This document shows, piece by piece, positions 19,483 to 28,196 of a DNA stretch of 64,000 nt (its first letter is position 1; every line of letters begins with the position of its first letter). The translations under genes were made by a program, and so were the position numbers. The stretch covers positions 434,001 through 498,000 of the forward strand of contig RJVL01000002.1 in NCBI GenBank assembly GCA_003755025.1, in the 5' to 3' direction. This stretch comes from Diaphorobacter nitroreducens. Lineage in GTDB: Bacteria > Pseudomonadota > Gammaproteobacteria > Burkholderiales > Burkholderiaceae_C. Under the pieces are notes generated by a model. The model was not told the DNA's origin, made no database searches, and worked only from the letters and a program-made list of their open reading frames with translations.

Positions 19483-19485
19483 TGC

Positions 19486-19592
19486 TATTGATTTGGAAGC
19501 TGCTCGCGCTTGATCTATGGTGCTTTTAATACAAATTAATGCTGAAATGACCGTAAGGCAAGCGCTGAAAGCTATCAATATGGTAGTGATTC
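19486..19592. repeat. Dispersed palindromic repeat, apparently split in two
   Basis: The left part (tgctattgatttggaagctgc, then tcgcgcttgatc) and the right part (ggcaagcgctgaaagctatc, then aatatgg) look like the two arms of one repeat separated by about 40 unrelated A/T-rich bases. It fills the gap between the convergent mltA and MFS genes. Confidence 0.6.
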
Positions 19593-21300
19593 ATTCGCCC
19601 TCGACCACGTAGCGCGACACCACGGGCGGCGCGTCGCCCACGTGGAAGGCAAAGCGCCGGTCGCGCAGCGCCACGTCGGAGGCGGTGACGCGGTCAAAGC
19701 GCCGCAGGTGTTCCGTCCAGGATTCGTCCACCACGCGCTCCACGTAGCGGCGCGGGTCGGCGATGTCGTGCTGCAGCTCCCAGCTCAAGGCGCCCTGGCG
19801 CAGGCGCGCGCGGCGGCTTTCCTGCATCACGGCGCGGAATTCTGCCGCCCGCGCGGGGTTGATGAAGTATTCGATGCTGACCACCAGCCGCAGGCCGGCG
19901 GCGGGCGGGCTGTCGGCCCGCGGTACCTGGAAGGCGCGCGAGGCGCTCAGGTCCTCCTCGCCATGGCGGTTGCTCACCAGGCGCTGTACCAGCGCCATCA
20001 CCAGCACCCCGGTGAGTGCCGCCAATGCCAGGCTCATGTGCACGCTGGAGAGTGCGGCGACCTGCCCCCACAGCGCCGCGCCCACGGCCGTGGCGCCCAT
20101 GATGGACATCTGGTAGATGGACATGCCGCGCGCGCGCACCCAGTTGGGCAGCGCCAGCTGTGCGGCCACCGTGAGCGAATTGGCGGTGGTGATCCACGCC
20201 GCCCCGCCCACCAGCATGGCCGGCACCGCCACGTACACGTTGGGCGCAATGGCGACCACGGCCGTGGCCAGCGCCTGCAGCAGCGTGCCGCGCGCCACCA
20301 GCTGGTCCAGCGACATCATCTGGCGCAGGCGCGGCAGGAACATGGCAGCGCTCACGGCACCCGCGCCCATGGAGGCCAGCAGCAGCGTGAAGGTGCCTGC
20401 GCCGCCGCCCTGCAGGTCGCGCGCCACCAACGGCAGCAGCGCCAGCAGCGCCGTGGCATGCAGGAAGAAGATCGAGATGCGCCACAGCACGGCGCGCATC
20501 GGGGGCGACTCGCGCACGAACTGCAGACCCACGCGCATGGCACTGGTCAGGCGCTCGCGCCCCAGCGGGTTGGGCATGGGCTGGCGCCGCCAGCGCATGA
20601 TGGTGAACCCCGCCACCAGCGACAGCACGGCATTCAGCACGAACACCCAGGCGCTGCCCGCGCTGGCGATGATGGCGCCGGCCACCAGCGGGCCAATGAT
20701 GCGCGAGGCGTTCATGGCCACGCCATTGAGCGCCAGCGCCGCGGGCAACTGTTGGCGGTTCACCAGCTCCGGCACGATGGCCGCAAACACCGGCCAGCGC
20801 ATCGCCAGCCCGATGCCGTTGGCGAAGGTCAGCGCCAGCAGCAGGTAGGGGTTGAGCCCACCCCAGAGGATGGCCACGCACAGCACCACCGCCACGGCCG
20901 CCACCCAGAACTGCGTGACCATGAAATAGCGCCGCCGGTCCAGGATGTCGGCCAGCGCGCCGCTGGGCAAGCCCAGCAGGAACACGGGCAGCGTCGAGGC
21001 CGTCTGCACCAGCGCCACCAGGGCAGGCGAATCGGTCAGCGTGGTCATCAGCCAGGCCGTGGCCACGTCGTTCATCCACATGCAGGTGTTGGCCGCCAGC
21101 CAGGTGAGCCACAGCATGCGGAACACCGGCACCGACAGCGGCGCGAAGGGCGACTGCGGCGCACGCTGCGCCGCGCTGTGCTGCAACTCGGCTGTGGCGG
21201 CGGCCTCGGCGGTGTGGGCGGCGGCGGAGGCCGCGTCGGGGCCTGGCGGTGTGGGTGGTGAACTCAGCGGTCCGCTGTCATGGAGGGGCTGGGGCGGCAT
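19591..21300 (-). CDS. MFS exporter with C-terminal monooxygenase-like domain
   Basis: 569-residue major-facilitator transporter of the EntS-like (MFS_3) group. The ATG at 21300 (MPPQPLHD) is used; the first 60 residues are a Pro/Ala-rich cytoplasmic tail, then about 11-12 membrane helices follow from FRMLWLTWLAANTCMWMNDV to about residue 450, including the loop DILDRRRY after helix 2. The last 100 residues (LVVSIEYFINPARAAEFRAVM, then SWELQHDIADPRRYVERV) resemble an antibiotic-biosynthesis-monooxygenase-type ferredoxin-like fold attached to the transporter, a known arrangement in this group. The substrate is unknown. Confidence 0.88.
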   Translation of the reverse strand: MPPQPLHDSGPLSSPPTPPGPDAASAAAHTAEAAATAELQHSAAQRAPQSPFAPLSVPVFRMLWLTWLAANTCMWMNDVATAWLMTTLTDSPALVALVQTASTLPVFLLGLPSGALADILDRRRYFMVTQFWVAAVAVVLCVAILWGGLNPYLLLALTFANGIGLAMRWPVFAAIVPELVNRQQLPAALALNGVAMNASRIIGPLVAGAIIASAGSAWVFVLNAVLSLVAGFTIMRWRRQPMPNPLGRERLTSAMRVGLQFVRESPPMRAVLWRISIFFLHATALLALLPLVARDLQGGGAGTFTLLLASMGAGAVSAAMFLPRLRQMMSLDQLVARGTLLQALATAVVAIAPNVYVAVPAMLVGGAAWITTANSLTVAAQLALPNWVRARGMSIYQMSIMGATAVGAALWGQVAALSSVHMSLALAALTGVLVMALVQRLVSNRHGEEDLSASRAFQVPRADSPPAAGLRLVVSIEYFINPARAAEFRAVMQESRRARLRQGALSWELQHDIADPRRYVERVVDESWTEHLRRFDRVTASDVALRDRRFAFHVGDAPPVVSRYVVEGE

Positions 21301-21374
21301 GTGTGGCCATTGTGACGGGAATGCGGCGCGCTTGCTGCGCCGGGGCCGCAATCTCGGCGGGTGCGAAACGGTGT

Positions 21375-22655
21375 TCAGCCTCTGTTGGAATTGCCGTTGC
21401 CGTTGCCGTTGCCTCCGGCGTTCCCATTGCCGTTGCCTCCGGCATTCCCGTTGCCATTGCCTCCGGCATTCCCGTTGCCATTGCCTCCGGCATTCCCGTT
21501 GCCATTGCCTCCGGCATTTCCGTTGCCATTGCCTCCGGCATTTCCGTTGCCATTGCCTCCGGCATTCCCGTTGCCATTGCCTCCGGCATTCCCGTTCCCG
21601 TTGGTGTTTGCGGGAGGAGGCAACGCGGATGGAGGGTCAACTACGGCCCTCTGCCGCACGCGTATCCGCTGCGCGACCAGCACGCCGTTGGCAGACATCC
21701 GGCCCGCCACTTCCAGCGTTGCGCCGTTGCGGATGTCATCAGCCCGCCCCCCGGTTATTTGCGCGCCCGAGGCATCGATATCCGTGCCTTGCAGCGCAAA
21801 GGATTGTGCAGAGGCGAAGTTCGTCACCACACCTTCCAGCACGACGGGCGCGTCTGCCTGGCGTGAGAGGCTGTGCGCTGGCCGCAGCACGCGGGCCGCG
21901 AGCACGTTGCCGGCCGGGGCCTGGGCTGCATGCACATACAGCGGCATGCCGTTGTCCAGCATGCCGGCCTCCAGACCATTCAAAAAGGCAGCCTGCGCAT
22001 ACTGGATCTGCATCCTGCCCAACTGGAACCGGCGGGCCACCGTATCGAGGGCCTGCACGCTGCCCCACAGCACGGGCTGTACCGAGGGGAGCGTGGCGGT
22101 GGTCAGCTGCAGCCGGGTCGCGCGCATCAGCCCACTGCTGGTGGGCAACGCATGTACCTGCACGATCTGGCCGACTTGCAAGGCGGCCAAGCCGGACAGT
22201 CCGTCGAGCACGGTCTCGTCATCGACATATACCCGCGCACCCATTACCTCGATGCGCCCCAGCGCCGCGTCCACGGCATCCACCGCCCCCCGTAGCTCCG
22301 GTATCGACAGTACGTGCGCGGCCGTACCCGTGCTGAATCCGGTATCGAGGGTGCCGTTCACTTGCACGGTCATGCCAGGTTTCAGGGTGCTCTGGCCGCT
22401 CTTCAGGCTTTGCTGACCATCGGCGTCTTCCTGCGAGACGCCTTCCACTTCCACCTGGGCGTGGCTGATATCGAAGCGCACGCCGTTCACAACCATGTAC
22501 GACCCGCTGGGTGATTCGCCGAGGCTGTCGACGCTGCCAATGGCCACGGAAGACATGGCGATGCCGGTGCCGCCCGAGCCCACGCCGTCGCCGCCTCCAC
22601 AGGCTCCGAGCACCAGCCCCAGCGTGGTCATCAGCGCGTATATCCCAGTCCTCAT
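21375..22655 (-). CDS. DUF5666-type lipoprotein with Gly/Asn repeat tail
   Basis: 426-residue predicted lipoprotein (signal with lipobox LGAC, Cys19). The body contains successive small beta-rich units of about 65-70 residues, such as VVNGVRFDISHAQVEVEG and GSVQALDTVARRFQLGRMQI, as in DUF5666 proteins. The last 70 residues are eight copies of the octapeptide AGGNGNGN encoded by a 24-bp tandem repeat. Its start overlaps the stop of the DUF6502 gene (ATGA), so the two are probably co-translated. Function is unknown; an envelope role is inferred from the lipobox. Confidence 0.82.
   Translation of the reverse strand: MRTGIYALMTTLGLVLGACGGGDGVGSGGTGIAMSSVAIGSVDSLGESPSGSYMVVNGVRFDISHAQVEVEGVSQEDADGQQSLKSGQSTLKPGMTVQVNGTLDTGFSTGTAAHVLSIPELRGAVDAVDAALGRIEVMGARVYVDDETVLDGLSGLAALQVGQIVQVHALPTSSGLMRATRLQLTTATLPSVQPVLWGSVQALDTVARRFQLGRMQIQYAQAAFLNGLEAGMLDNGMPLYVHAAQAPAGNVLAARVLRPAHSLSRQADAPVVLEGVVTNFASAQSFALQGTDIDASGAQITGGRADDIRNGATLEVAGRMSANGVLVAQRIRVRQRAVVDPPSALPPPANTNGNGNAGGNGNGNAGGNGNGNAGGNGNGNAGGNGNGNAGGNGNGNAGGNGNGNAGGNGNGNAGGNGNGNGNSNRG
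21411..21602. repeat. 24-bp tandem minisatellite, eight units
   Basis: The word gcctccggc recurs at exactly 24-base spacing at 21411, 21435, 21459, 21483, 21507, 21531, 21555 and 21579. Units differ by single bases such as cattcccg/catttccg. The unit is a multiple of three, so gain or loss of copies keeps the reading frame of the lipoprotein tail. Confidence 0.93.
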
Positions 22656-23509
22656 GTTTTTTTCCTGCGCTTTGCAGAGCCTGCACGGGTGGTCGGTTTC
22701 AGGTCCGGCGGCTCGTCCTCATGGTAGACATACACCCCTACGCGCATGCGTGCCGTTCCCATGCCTGCCGCAGAGGCATGGGCTTGGGTCATTTCCCGTA
22801 CCAGGCGGTAATGCACGGAATCCCAATGTTCCCGTGCCATCTGGTGGATGCGTTCGCACTCCGACACGGTCAAGCCCGAGGCATAGACGGAGCGTTCCAG
22901 CATCCGGGGCTGCTGTCCCAAGGTATTGCTGACGGCGGCCAGCAGATGGTCCCGCACATTGTCCCCGGTGAAGGCCAGCATGTCCCGCAGGCTGGTGGCC
23001 GGGATGAAACCGTCGCCCACCAGTTCCACCTCGCCTTCGCCGTCGCCCGTCAGCCCCCTGACCAGATTCAGGCGCTGAAGCTCCTCCAGCAGGGTTCTGT
23101 GGTGCACATCGCCGCGGGTGGCGAGACGCGCCACCAGTTCAAAGGAGGGGCCATGGCCGGTGTCCACAATAGGAAGGCGGCGCCGGCTGGGCTCCTCGGC
23201 GGCAAGCTGCAACCAGGCCGTGAAAGCCTTGGCGGCCGACGACCCTTCGGTGGCAGGCAAAGGGTCGCGTACTTGGCGCACTCTGGCGGTCACGTCCTTG
23301 CGATTGAGACCGGTGGTGACCGAGATCTGGCTCAGGTTGGGGTCGGGAATGCCTTGGCTGCGCCAGAGATGGCGCGCTTCCTCCAGCAGCAGGTCCCTCA
23401 GGATTTCTTCGAGTTGGGCGTGCTTCAGTCCCATCGCCAACGCCAGCCTGACCGCGGGGCGAAGGATTCGTACCAGCGCGGACTGCGTCCATTTCAGGCG
23501 GTCTTGCAT
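22652..23509 (-). CDS. DUF6502 family protein
   Basis: 285-residue cytoplasmic protein with the features of DUF6502: LKWTQSALVRILRPAVRLAL near the N-terminus, a predicted winged-helix-like region (LSQISVTTGLNRKDVTARVR, residues 58-77) and a C-terminal basic tail KRRKKT. The helix-turn-helix resemblance suggests nucleic-acid binding, but no member activity is known to me. It is immediately upstream of the DUF5666 lipoprotein, overlapping by four bases in a run of seven A residues; the two families are often neighbours in Burkholderiales. Confidence 0.8.
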   Translation of the reverse strand: MQDRLKWTQSALVRILRPAVRLALAMGLKHAQLEEILRDLLLEEARHLWRSQGIPDPNLSQISVTTGLNRKDVTARVRQVRDPLPATEGSSAAKAFTAWLQLAAEEPSRRRLPIVDTGHGPSFELVARLATRGDVHHRTLLEELQRLNLVRGLTGDGEGEVELVGDGFIPATSLRDMLAFTGDNVRDHLLAAVSNTLGQQPRMLERSVYASGLTVSECERIHQMAREHWDSVHYRLVREMTQAHASAAGMGTARMRVGVYVYHEDEPPDLKPTTRAGSAKRRKKT

Positions 23510-23809
23510 GGGAAGGTGAAAGGGCGAGAGGCTCGTCGCTCAAGTGTGACTGCTTATGCAGCCAGCGGTGCCTAAAAAATGCGAGTGTGCCATCTGCCTG
23601 ACACCAGGAGAAGGACCGCCAGGCGCGATGGCCGTTGGCGTCATGTTCCCTGAACGCGCTGGAGTTTGACCTCGCTGGAACGAAGCCGCCTCGATGCGCG
23701 GCCGCTTCAGCGGGTTGCTGGCATCGTGGCGCCCGGGCACCAGTTGCAATGAAAATGCGGTCAAACCCTTATGGGGAAAGCGGTGCAAGCTACCGAATTA
23801 GGAGTGGTC
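23510..23809. other. Intergenic region without a supported gene
   Basis: Lies between the start of the DUF6502 gene and the 3' end of the Lrp-type regulator. The open frames here show no family resemblance, no clear ribosome binding site and biased composition. It presumably holds the DUF6502 promoter; no repeat or terminator stood out. Confidence 0.5.
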
Positions 23810-24316
23810 CTACGCTGCGGCGCCACGCACCACGGGCCGCACCGGGCCCAGGTGCGCCAACGGCAGCGCGCCGCCTGCCTTGACCTCGCCCAGCGAGAAG
23901 CTGGTGTGCATGTCCTTCACGTTGGGCAGGTTCAGCAGCACGGTGCGTGCGAACTGCGAGAAGCTGTCCAGGTCGCGCGCCACCACCTGCAGCTCGAAGG
24001 TACCGGTGCCGCTGATGTAGTGGCACGAGACCACCTCGGGGATCTGGGCGATGGCCTGCTCCATGGCCAGCGTCAGGTCGCCGGTGTTGCGCTCGGCGTC
24101 CAGGCGCACGAACGCCAGCACGCCCAGGCCGATCTTGTGGCGGTCGATTTCCGCGTGATAGCCGCGGATGTAGCCCGCTTCCTCCAGGGCGCGTACGCGC
24201 CGCCAGCACGGTGCAGCGGACAGGCCTACGCGTTGCGCCAGCTCGGCGTTGGTCAGGCGCGCCTCGGCCTGCAGCTCGCGCAGGATGGCGATGTCGTATT
24301 TGTCCAAGGTTTCCAT
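23810..24316 (-). CDS. Lrp/AsnC-family transcriptional regulator
   Basis: 168 residues: AsnC-type helix-turn-helix at 1-60 (DKYDIAILRELQAEARLTNA, then GLSAAPCWRRVRALEEAGYI) and a C-terminal RAM ligand-binding domain (VVSCHYISGTGTFELQVVARD). Such regulators usually respond to amino acids. It is divergent from the indolepyruvate ferredoxin oxidoreductase gene with 176 bases between starts, so it probably controls that amino-acid degradation enzyme as well as itself. Confidence 0.93.
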   Translation of the reverse strand: METLDKYDIAILRELQAEARLTNAELAQRVGLSAAPCWRRVRALEEAGYIRGYHAEIDRHKIGLGVLAFVRLDAERNTGDLTLAMEQAIAQIPEVVSCHYISGTGTFELQVVARDLDSFSQFARTVLLNLPNVKDMHTSFSLGEVKAGGALPLAHLGPVRPVVRGAAA

Positions 24317-24492
24317 TTTTGGATTGTTTTAAGAAAGAAGCTTTCGCGCATCAGGGTAAACGCGGCAAATAAAGCAAACACATATCGGTGTCTCGCGCAT
24401 ACACTGCGCAGATCGGGTGGCGCCCACACGGCACCGTCCCGCACGCCGCGCCCAACAGAGGCGGCGGATCACAGAACCCACGGAGACAAGAC

Positions 24493-27400
24493 ATGAATGC
24501 CCCGCTGCCCGAACACGTCCGCCGCGCGCTGGAGACGGTCACCCTTGAGGACAAATACACACTGGGCCACGGCCGCGCCTTCATGAGTGGGGTGCAGGCC
24601 CTCGTGCGCCTGCCCATGCTGCAGCGCCAGCGCGATGCCGCCGTGGGCCTGAATACCGCGGGCTTCGTGAGCGGCTACCGTGGCTCGCCCCTGGGCGGCT
24701 ACGACCAGGCCCTGTGGGGCGCCCGCAAGCACCTGGCGGAGCACCACGTGGTCTTCCAGCCCGGCGTGAACGAGGAGCTGGCCGCCACCGCCGTCTGGGG
24801 CACGCAGCAACTGGACATCTACCCCCAGTCCAAGAAGTACGACGGCGTGTTTGGCATCTGGTACGGCAAGGGCCCGGGCGTGGACCGCTGCTCCGACGTG
24901 TTCAAGCATGCCAACATGGCCGGCACGGCGCGGCATGGCGGCGTGATCGCCGTGGCGGGCGACGACCACATCAGCAAGAGCAGCACGGCGGCGCACCAGA
25001 GCGACCACATCTTCAAGGCCTGCGGCCTGCCGGTGTTCTTCCCCAGCAGCGTGCAGGACATCCTGGACATGGGGCTGCACGCCTTTGCCCTGAGCCGCTT
25101 CTCGGGCCTGTGGTCCGGACTCAAGACCATCCAGGAGGTGGTGGAGTCGTCCAGCAGCATCTCCGTGGACCCCGACCGCGTGAAGATCGTCATGCCCGAG
25201 GACTTCACCATGCCGCCCGGCGGCCTGCACATCCGCTGGCCCGATGCGCCGCTGGAGCAGGAGGCGCGCCTCATGGACTACAAGTGGTACGCGGCACTGG
25301 CGTACATCCGCGCCAACAAGCTCAACTACAACGTGATCCAGGGCCCGCAGGACCGCTTCGGCATCATCGCCAGCGGCAAGGCGTACAACGACACGCGCCA
25401 GGCACTGGTGGACCTTGGCCTGGACGACGACACCTGCCGTCAGCTGGGCATCCGCGTGCACAAGGTCAATGTGGTGTGGCCGCTCGAAGCCACCATCACG
25501 CGCGACTTCGCGCAGGGCCTGCAGGAGATCCTGGTGGTGGAGGAAAAACGCCAGGTCATCGAATACCAGATCAAGGAAGAGCTCTACAACTGGCGCGCCG
25601 ACGTGCGTCCCAACGTGCTGGGCAAGTTCGACGAGATCGAGGGTGACAACTCCGGCGGCGAATGGAGCATGCCCAATCCCAGCCAGAACTGGCTGCTGCG
25701 GCCCAAGGCCGATCTGACGCCGGCCATCATTGCCAAGGCGATCGCCAAACGCCTGAAGAAGCTGGGCGTGCCCGAGGACATCGTGGCGCGCATGGACGCG
25801 CGCATCTCCGTGGTGGAGGCGCGCGAACGCGGCCTGCTGGAGGTGAAGACCGACACCGGCGAGCGCATGCCGTGGTTCTGCAGCGGCTGCCCGCACAACA
25901 CCAGCACCCGCGTGCCCGAAGGCTCGCGCGCCGTGGCCGGCATTGGTTGCCACTACATGGCCAACTGGATGCCCGACCGCGCCACGAGCACCTTCACGCA
26001 GATGGGCGGCGAGGGCGTGACCTGGGTGGGTCAGGCGCCGTTCACCAAGGACAAGCACGTGTTCGCCAACCTGGGCGACGGCACCTACTTCCACAGCGGC
26101 CTGCTGGCGATTCGCCAGAGCATCGCCTCGGGCGCAAACATCACCTACAAGATCCTCTACAACGACGCCGTGGCCATGACCGGCGGCCAGCAGGTGGGCG
26201 AGCGCCCCGAGGGGCATTCGGTGGCGCAGATCGCCCACAGCCTGCGCGCCGAGGGCGTGGTCCGGCTGGTGGTGGTGACGGACGAGCCCGAGAAGTACCA
26301 CGGCCGCACGCACCCGGCCAACGCCGCGCGCGCCGGCCACCCCGAGCTGCTCAACGACCTGCCGCCGGGTATTGAGGTCTTCCACCGCGACGAGCTGGAC
26401 CGCATCCAGCGTGAATTCCGCGAGATCACTGGCTGCACGGCCATCATCTATGACCAGACCTGCGCGACTGAGAAGCGCCGCCGCAGGAAGCGCGGCCTGC
26501 TGGCCACACCCGCCAAGACCGTGGTCATCAACGAGCTGGTGTGCGAGGGCTGCGGCGATTGCTCGGTGCAGTCCAACTGCCTGTCGGTGGAGCCGGTGGA
26601 GACCGAGTTCGGCCGCAAGCGCCGCATCAACCAGAGCACCTGCAACAAGGACTATTCCTGCGTGAAGGGCTTCTGCCCGAGCTTCGTCACCGTCGAGGGC
26701 GGCCAGCTCAAGAAACCCAAGAAGGAGAAGAAGGGCGACCTGTCCACGATGGCGCCCATCCCCGAGCCGGTGCTGCCGGCGGCCGAAGCCGCGTGGGGCA
26801 TCGTCGTGGCTGGCGTGGGCGGCACGGGCGTGATCACCATCGGGTCCCTGCTGGGCATGGCCGCGCACCTGGAGGGCAAGGGCGTCATCACGCAGGACGC
26901 GGCGGGCCTGGCGCAAAAGGGCGGCTCCACCTGGAGCCATGTGCAGATCGCCAACCGCCCCGAGGCCATCCACACCACCAAGGTGGACACGGCCAAGGCG
27001 GACCTGGTGATCGGCTGCGACCCCATCGTTGCCGCGAACAAGGCCACGCTGGCCGCCATGCAGCCGGGGCGCACATTCGTGGCCCTCAACAGCCACGGCA
27101 CGCCGGCCGCGGCCTTTGTGCACAACCCCAATTGGCAGTTCCCGGCTGACGGCTGCGAGGCCGCCATCGCCCAGGCCGTGGGCGCCGAGCTGCTGGGCGT
27201 GTTCGACGCCGAGCAGGTGGCCAGCCAGTTGCTGGGTGACAGCATCTACACCAACCCGCTGATGCTGGGCTATGCGTGGCAGAAGGGCCGCGTGCCGCTG
27301 TCCCACGCCGCGCTCATGCGCGCCATGGAGCTCAACGGCGTGCAGGTGGAGAACAACAAGGCCGCCTTCGAATGGGGACGCCGCTGCGCGCACAACCTGG

Positions 27401-28113
27401 CCGAGGTGCAGGCGCTGTTCAAGGCCGCGCAGGTGATCCAGTTCGTGAAGAAGCCCGGCTTGGCCGAGATGGTCGCCAAGCGTGTGGACTTCCTCACGGG
27501 CTACCAGAACGCCGCCTATGCGGCCGAGTACCAGGCCTTCGTGGACAAGGTGCGCGCGGCCGAGGATTCACTGGGCCAGGGCACGCGCCTCACTGAGGCG
27601 GTGGCGCGCTACCTGTTCAAGCTGATGGCCTACAAGGACGAGTACGAAGTGGCGCGGCTGCACACCGACAAGGCGTTCACCGACAAGATCGCCGCGATGT
27701 ACGAAGGCGACTACAAGCTGGTGCACCACCTGGCGCCCCCGCTGCTGGCCAAGCACAACGACAAGGGCGAGCTGGTCAAGCAAAGCTACGGGCCCTGGGT
27801 GCGCAAGGCCTTCGGCGTGCTGGCTCGCATGAAGGGACTGCGCGGCACGGCGCTCGATGTCTTCGGTCGGACCGAGGAGCGCAAGACCGAGCGCGCGCTG
27901 ATCCGCGAATACCGCGCCTGCATCGAGGAACTGCTGAAGGGCCTGACGGCCGAGCGCCTGGCGCTGGCGGTGGAGATCGCGCGTATCCCTGAGGACATCC
28001 GCGGCTACGGCCATGTGAAGGAGCGCCACCTGCAGGCCGCGCGCAAGAAGTGGTTCGCGCTCATGGACCGCTGGCGTGCCCCACACGCGGGTGCGCCCCG
28101 CCAAGTGGCCTGA
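24493..28113 (+). CDS. Fused indolepyruvate ferredoxin oxidoreductase
   Basis: 1206-residue single-chain enzyme of the IorA-IorB fused type, which oxidatively decarboxylates aryl- or branched 2-oxoacids to acyl-CoA with ferredoxin as acceptor. The N-terminal pyrimidine domain starts near residue 50 (SGYRGSPLGGYDQ), the TPP-binding part includes NLGDGTYFHSG and NDAVAMTGGQQ, a ferredoxin-like cysteine cluster lies near residues 685-730 (CEGCGDCSVQSNC and CNKDYSCVKGFC), and the gamma-type domain begins GVGGTGVITIGSLLGMAA. The start at 24493 follows GGAGAC; an upstream open extension lacks support. It is divergent from an Lrp regulator. Confidence 0.93.
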   Translation: MNAPLPEHVRRALETVTLEDKYTLGHGRAFMSGVQALVRLPMLQRQRDAAVGLNTAGFVSGYRGSPLGGYDQALWGARKHLAEHHVVFQPGVNEELAATAVWGTQQLDIYPQSKKYDGVFGIWYGKGPGVDRCSDVFKHANMAGTARHGGVIAVAGDDHISKSSTAAHQSDHIFKACGLPVFFPSSVQDILDMGLHAFALSRFSGLWSGLKTIQEVVESSSSISVDPDRVKIVMPEDFTMPPGGLHIRWPDAPLEQEARLMDYKWYAALAYIRANKLNYNVIQGPQDRFGIIASGKAYNDTRQALVDLGLDDDTCRQLGIRVHKVNVVWPLEATITRDFAQGLQEILVVEEKRQVIEYQIKEELYNWRADVRPNVLGKFDEIEGDNSGGEWSMPNPSQNWLLRPKADLTPAIIAKAIAKRLKKLGVPEDIVARMDARISVVEARERGLLEVKTDTGERMPWFCSGCPHNTSTRVPEGSRAVAGIGCHYMANWMPDRATSTFTQMGGEGVTWVGQAPFTKDKHVFANLGDGTYFHSGLLAIRQSIASGANITYKILYNDAVAMTGGQQVGERPEGHSVAQIAHSLRAEGVVRLVVVTDEPEKYHGRTHPANAARAGHPELLNDLPPGIEVFHRDELDRIQREFREITGCTAIIYDQTCATEKRRRRKRGLLATPAKTVVINELVCEGCGDCSVQSNCLSVEPVETEFGRKRRINQSTCNKDYSCVKGFCPSFVTVEGGQLKKPKKEKKGDLSTMAPIPEPVLPAAEAAWGIVVAGVGGTGVITIGSLLGMAAHLEGKGVITQDAAGLAQKGGSTWSHVQIANRPEAIHTTKVDTAKADLVIGCDPIVAANKATLAAMQPGRTFVALNSHGTPAAAFVHNPNWQFPADGCEAAIAQAVGAELLGVFDAEQVASQLLGDSIYTNPLMLGYAWQKGRVPLSHAALMRAMELNGVQVENNKAAFEWGRRCAHNLAEVQALFKAAQVIQFVKKPGLAEMVAKRVDFLTGYQNAAYAAEYQAFVDKVRAAEDSLGQGTRLTEAVARYLFKLMAYKDEYEVARLHTDKAFTDKIAAMYEGDYKLVHHLAPPLLAKHNDKGELVKQSYGPWVRKAFGVLARMKGLRGTALDVFGRTEERKTERALIREYRACIEELLKGLTAERLALAVEIARIPEDIRGYGHVKERHLQAARKKWFALMDRWRAPHAGAPRQVA

Positions 28114-28116
28114 GAC

Positions 28117-28141
28117 TGGGCGGGCCTGTCATGCCCGCCCA
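28117..28141 (+). terminator. Possible terminator hairpin after the oxidoreductase gene
   Basis: A perfect 9-base stem TGGGCGGGC/GCCCGCCCA with a 7-base loop starts four bases after the stop. It is followed only by attcctt, so termination may be weak or the hairpin may stabilise the transcript end. Confidence 0.5.
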
Positions 28142-28196
28142 TTCCTTCTGACCCCGCCCGTCGCCGCATGCCCCCGCCCGAGGGCAACGCGGTCGT

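Noticed and set aside
21411..21602. Regular repeats that could be mistaken for a CRISPR array
   Set aside because: Units are directly adjacent 24-bp copies without unique spacers and are in frame inside a lipoprotein gene.
23540..23788. 82-codon open frame between DUF6502 and Lrp genes
   Set aside because: No ribosome binding site, no hydrophobic or domain pattern, and an equal overlapping frame on the other strand.
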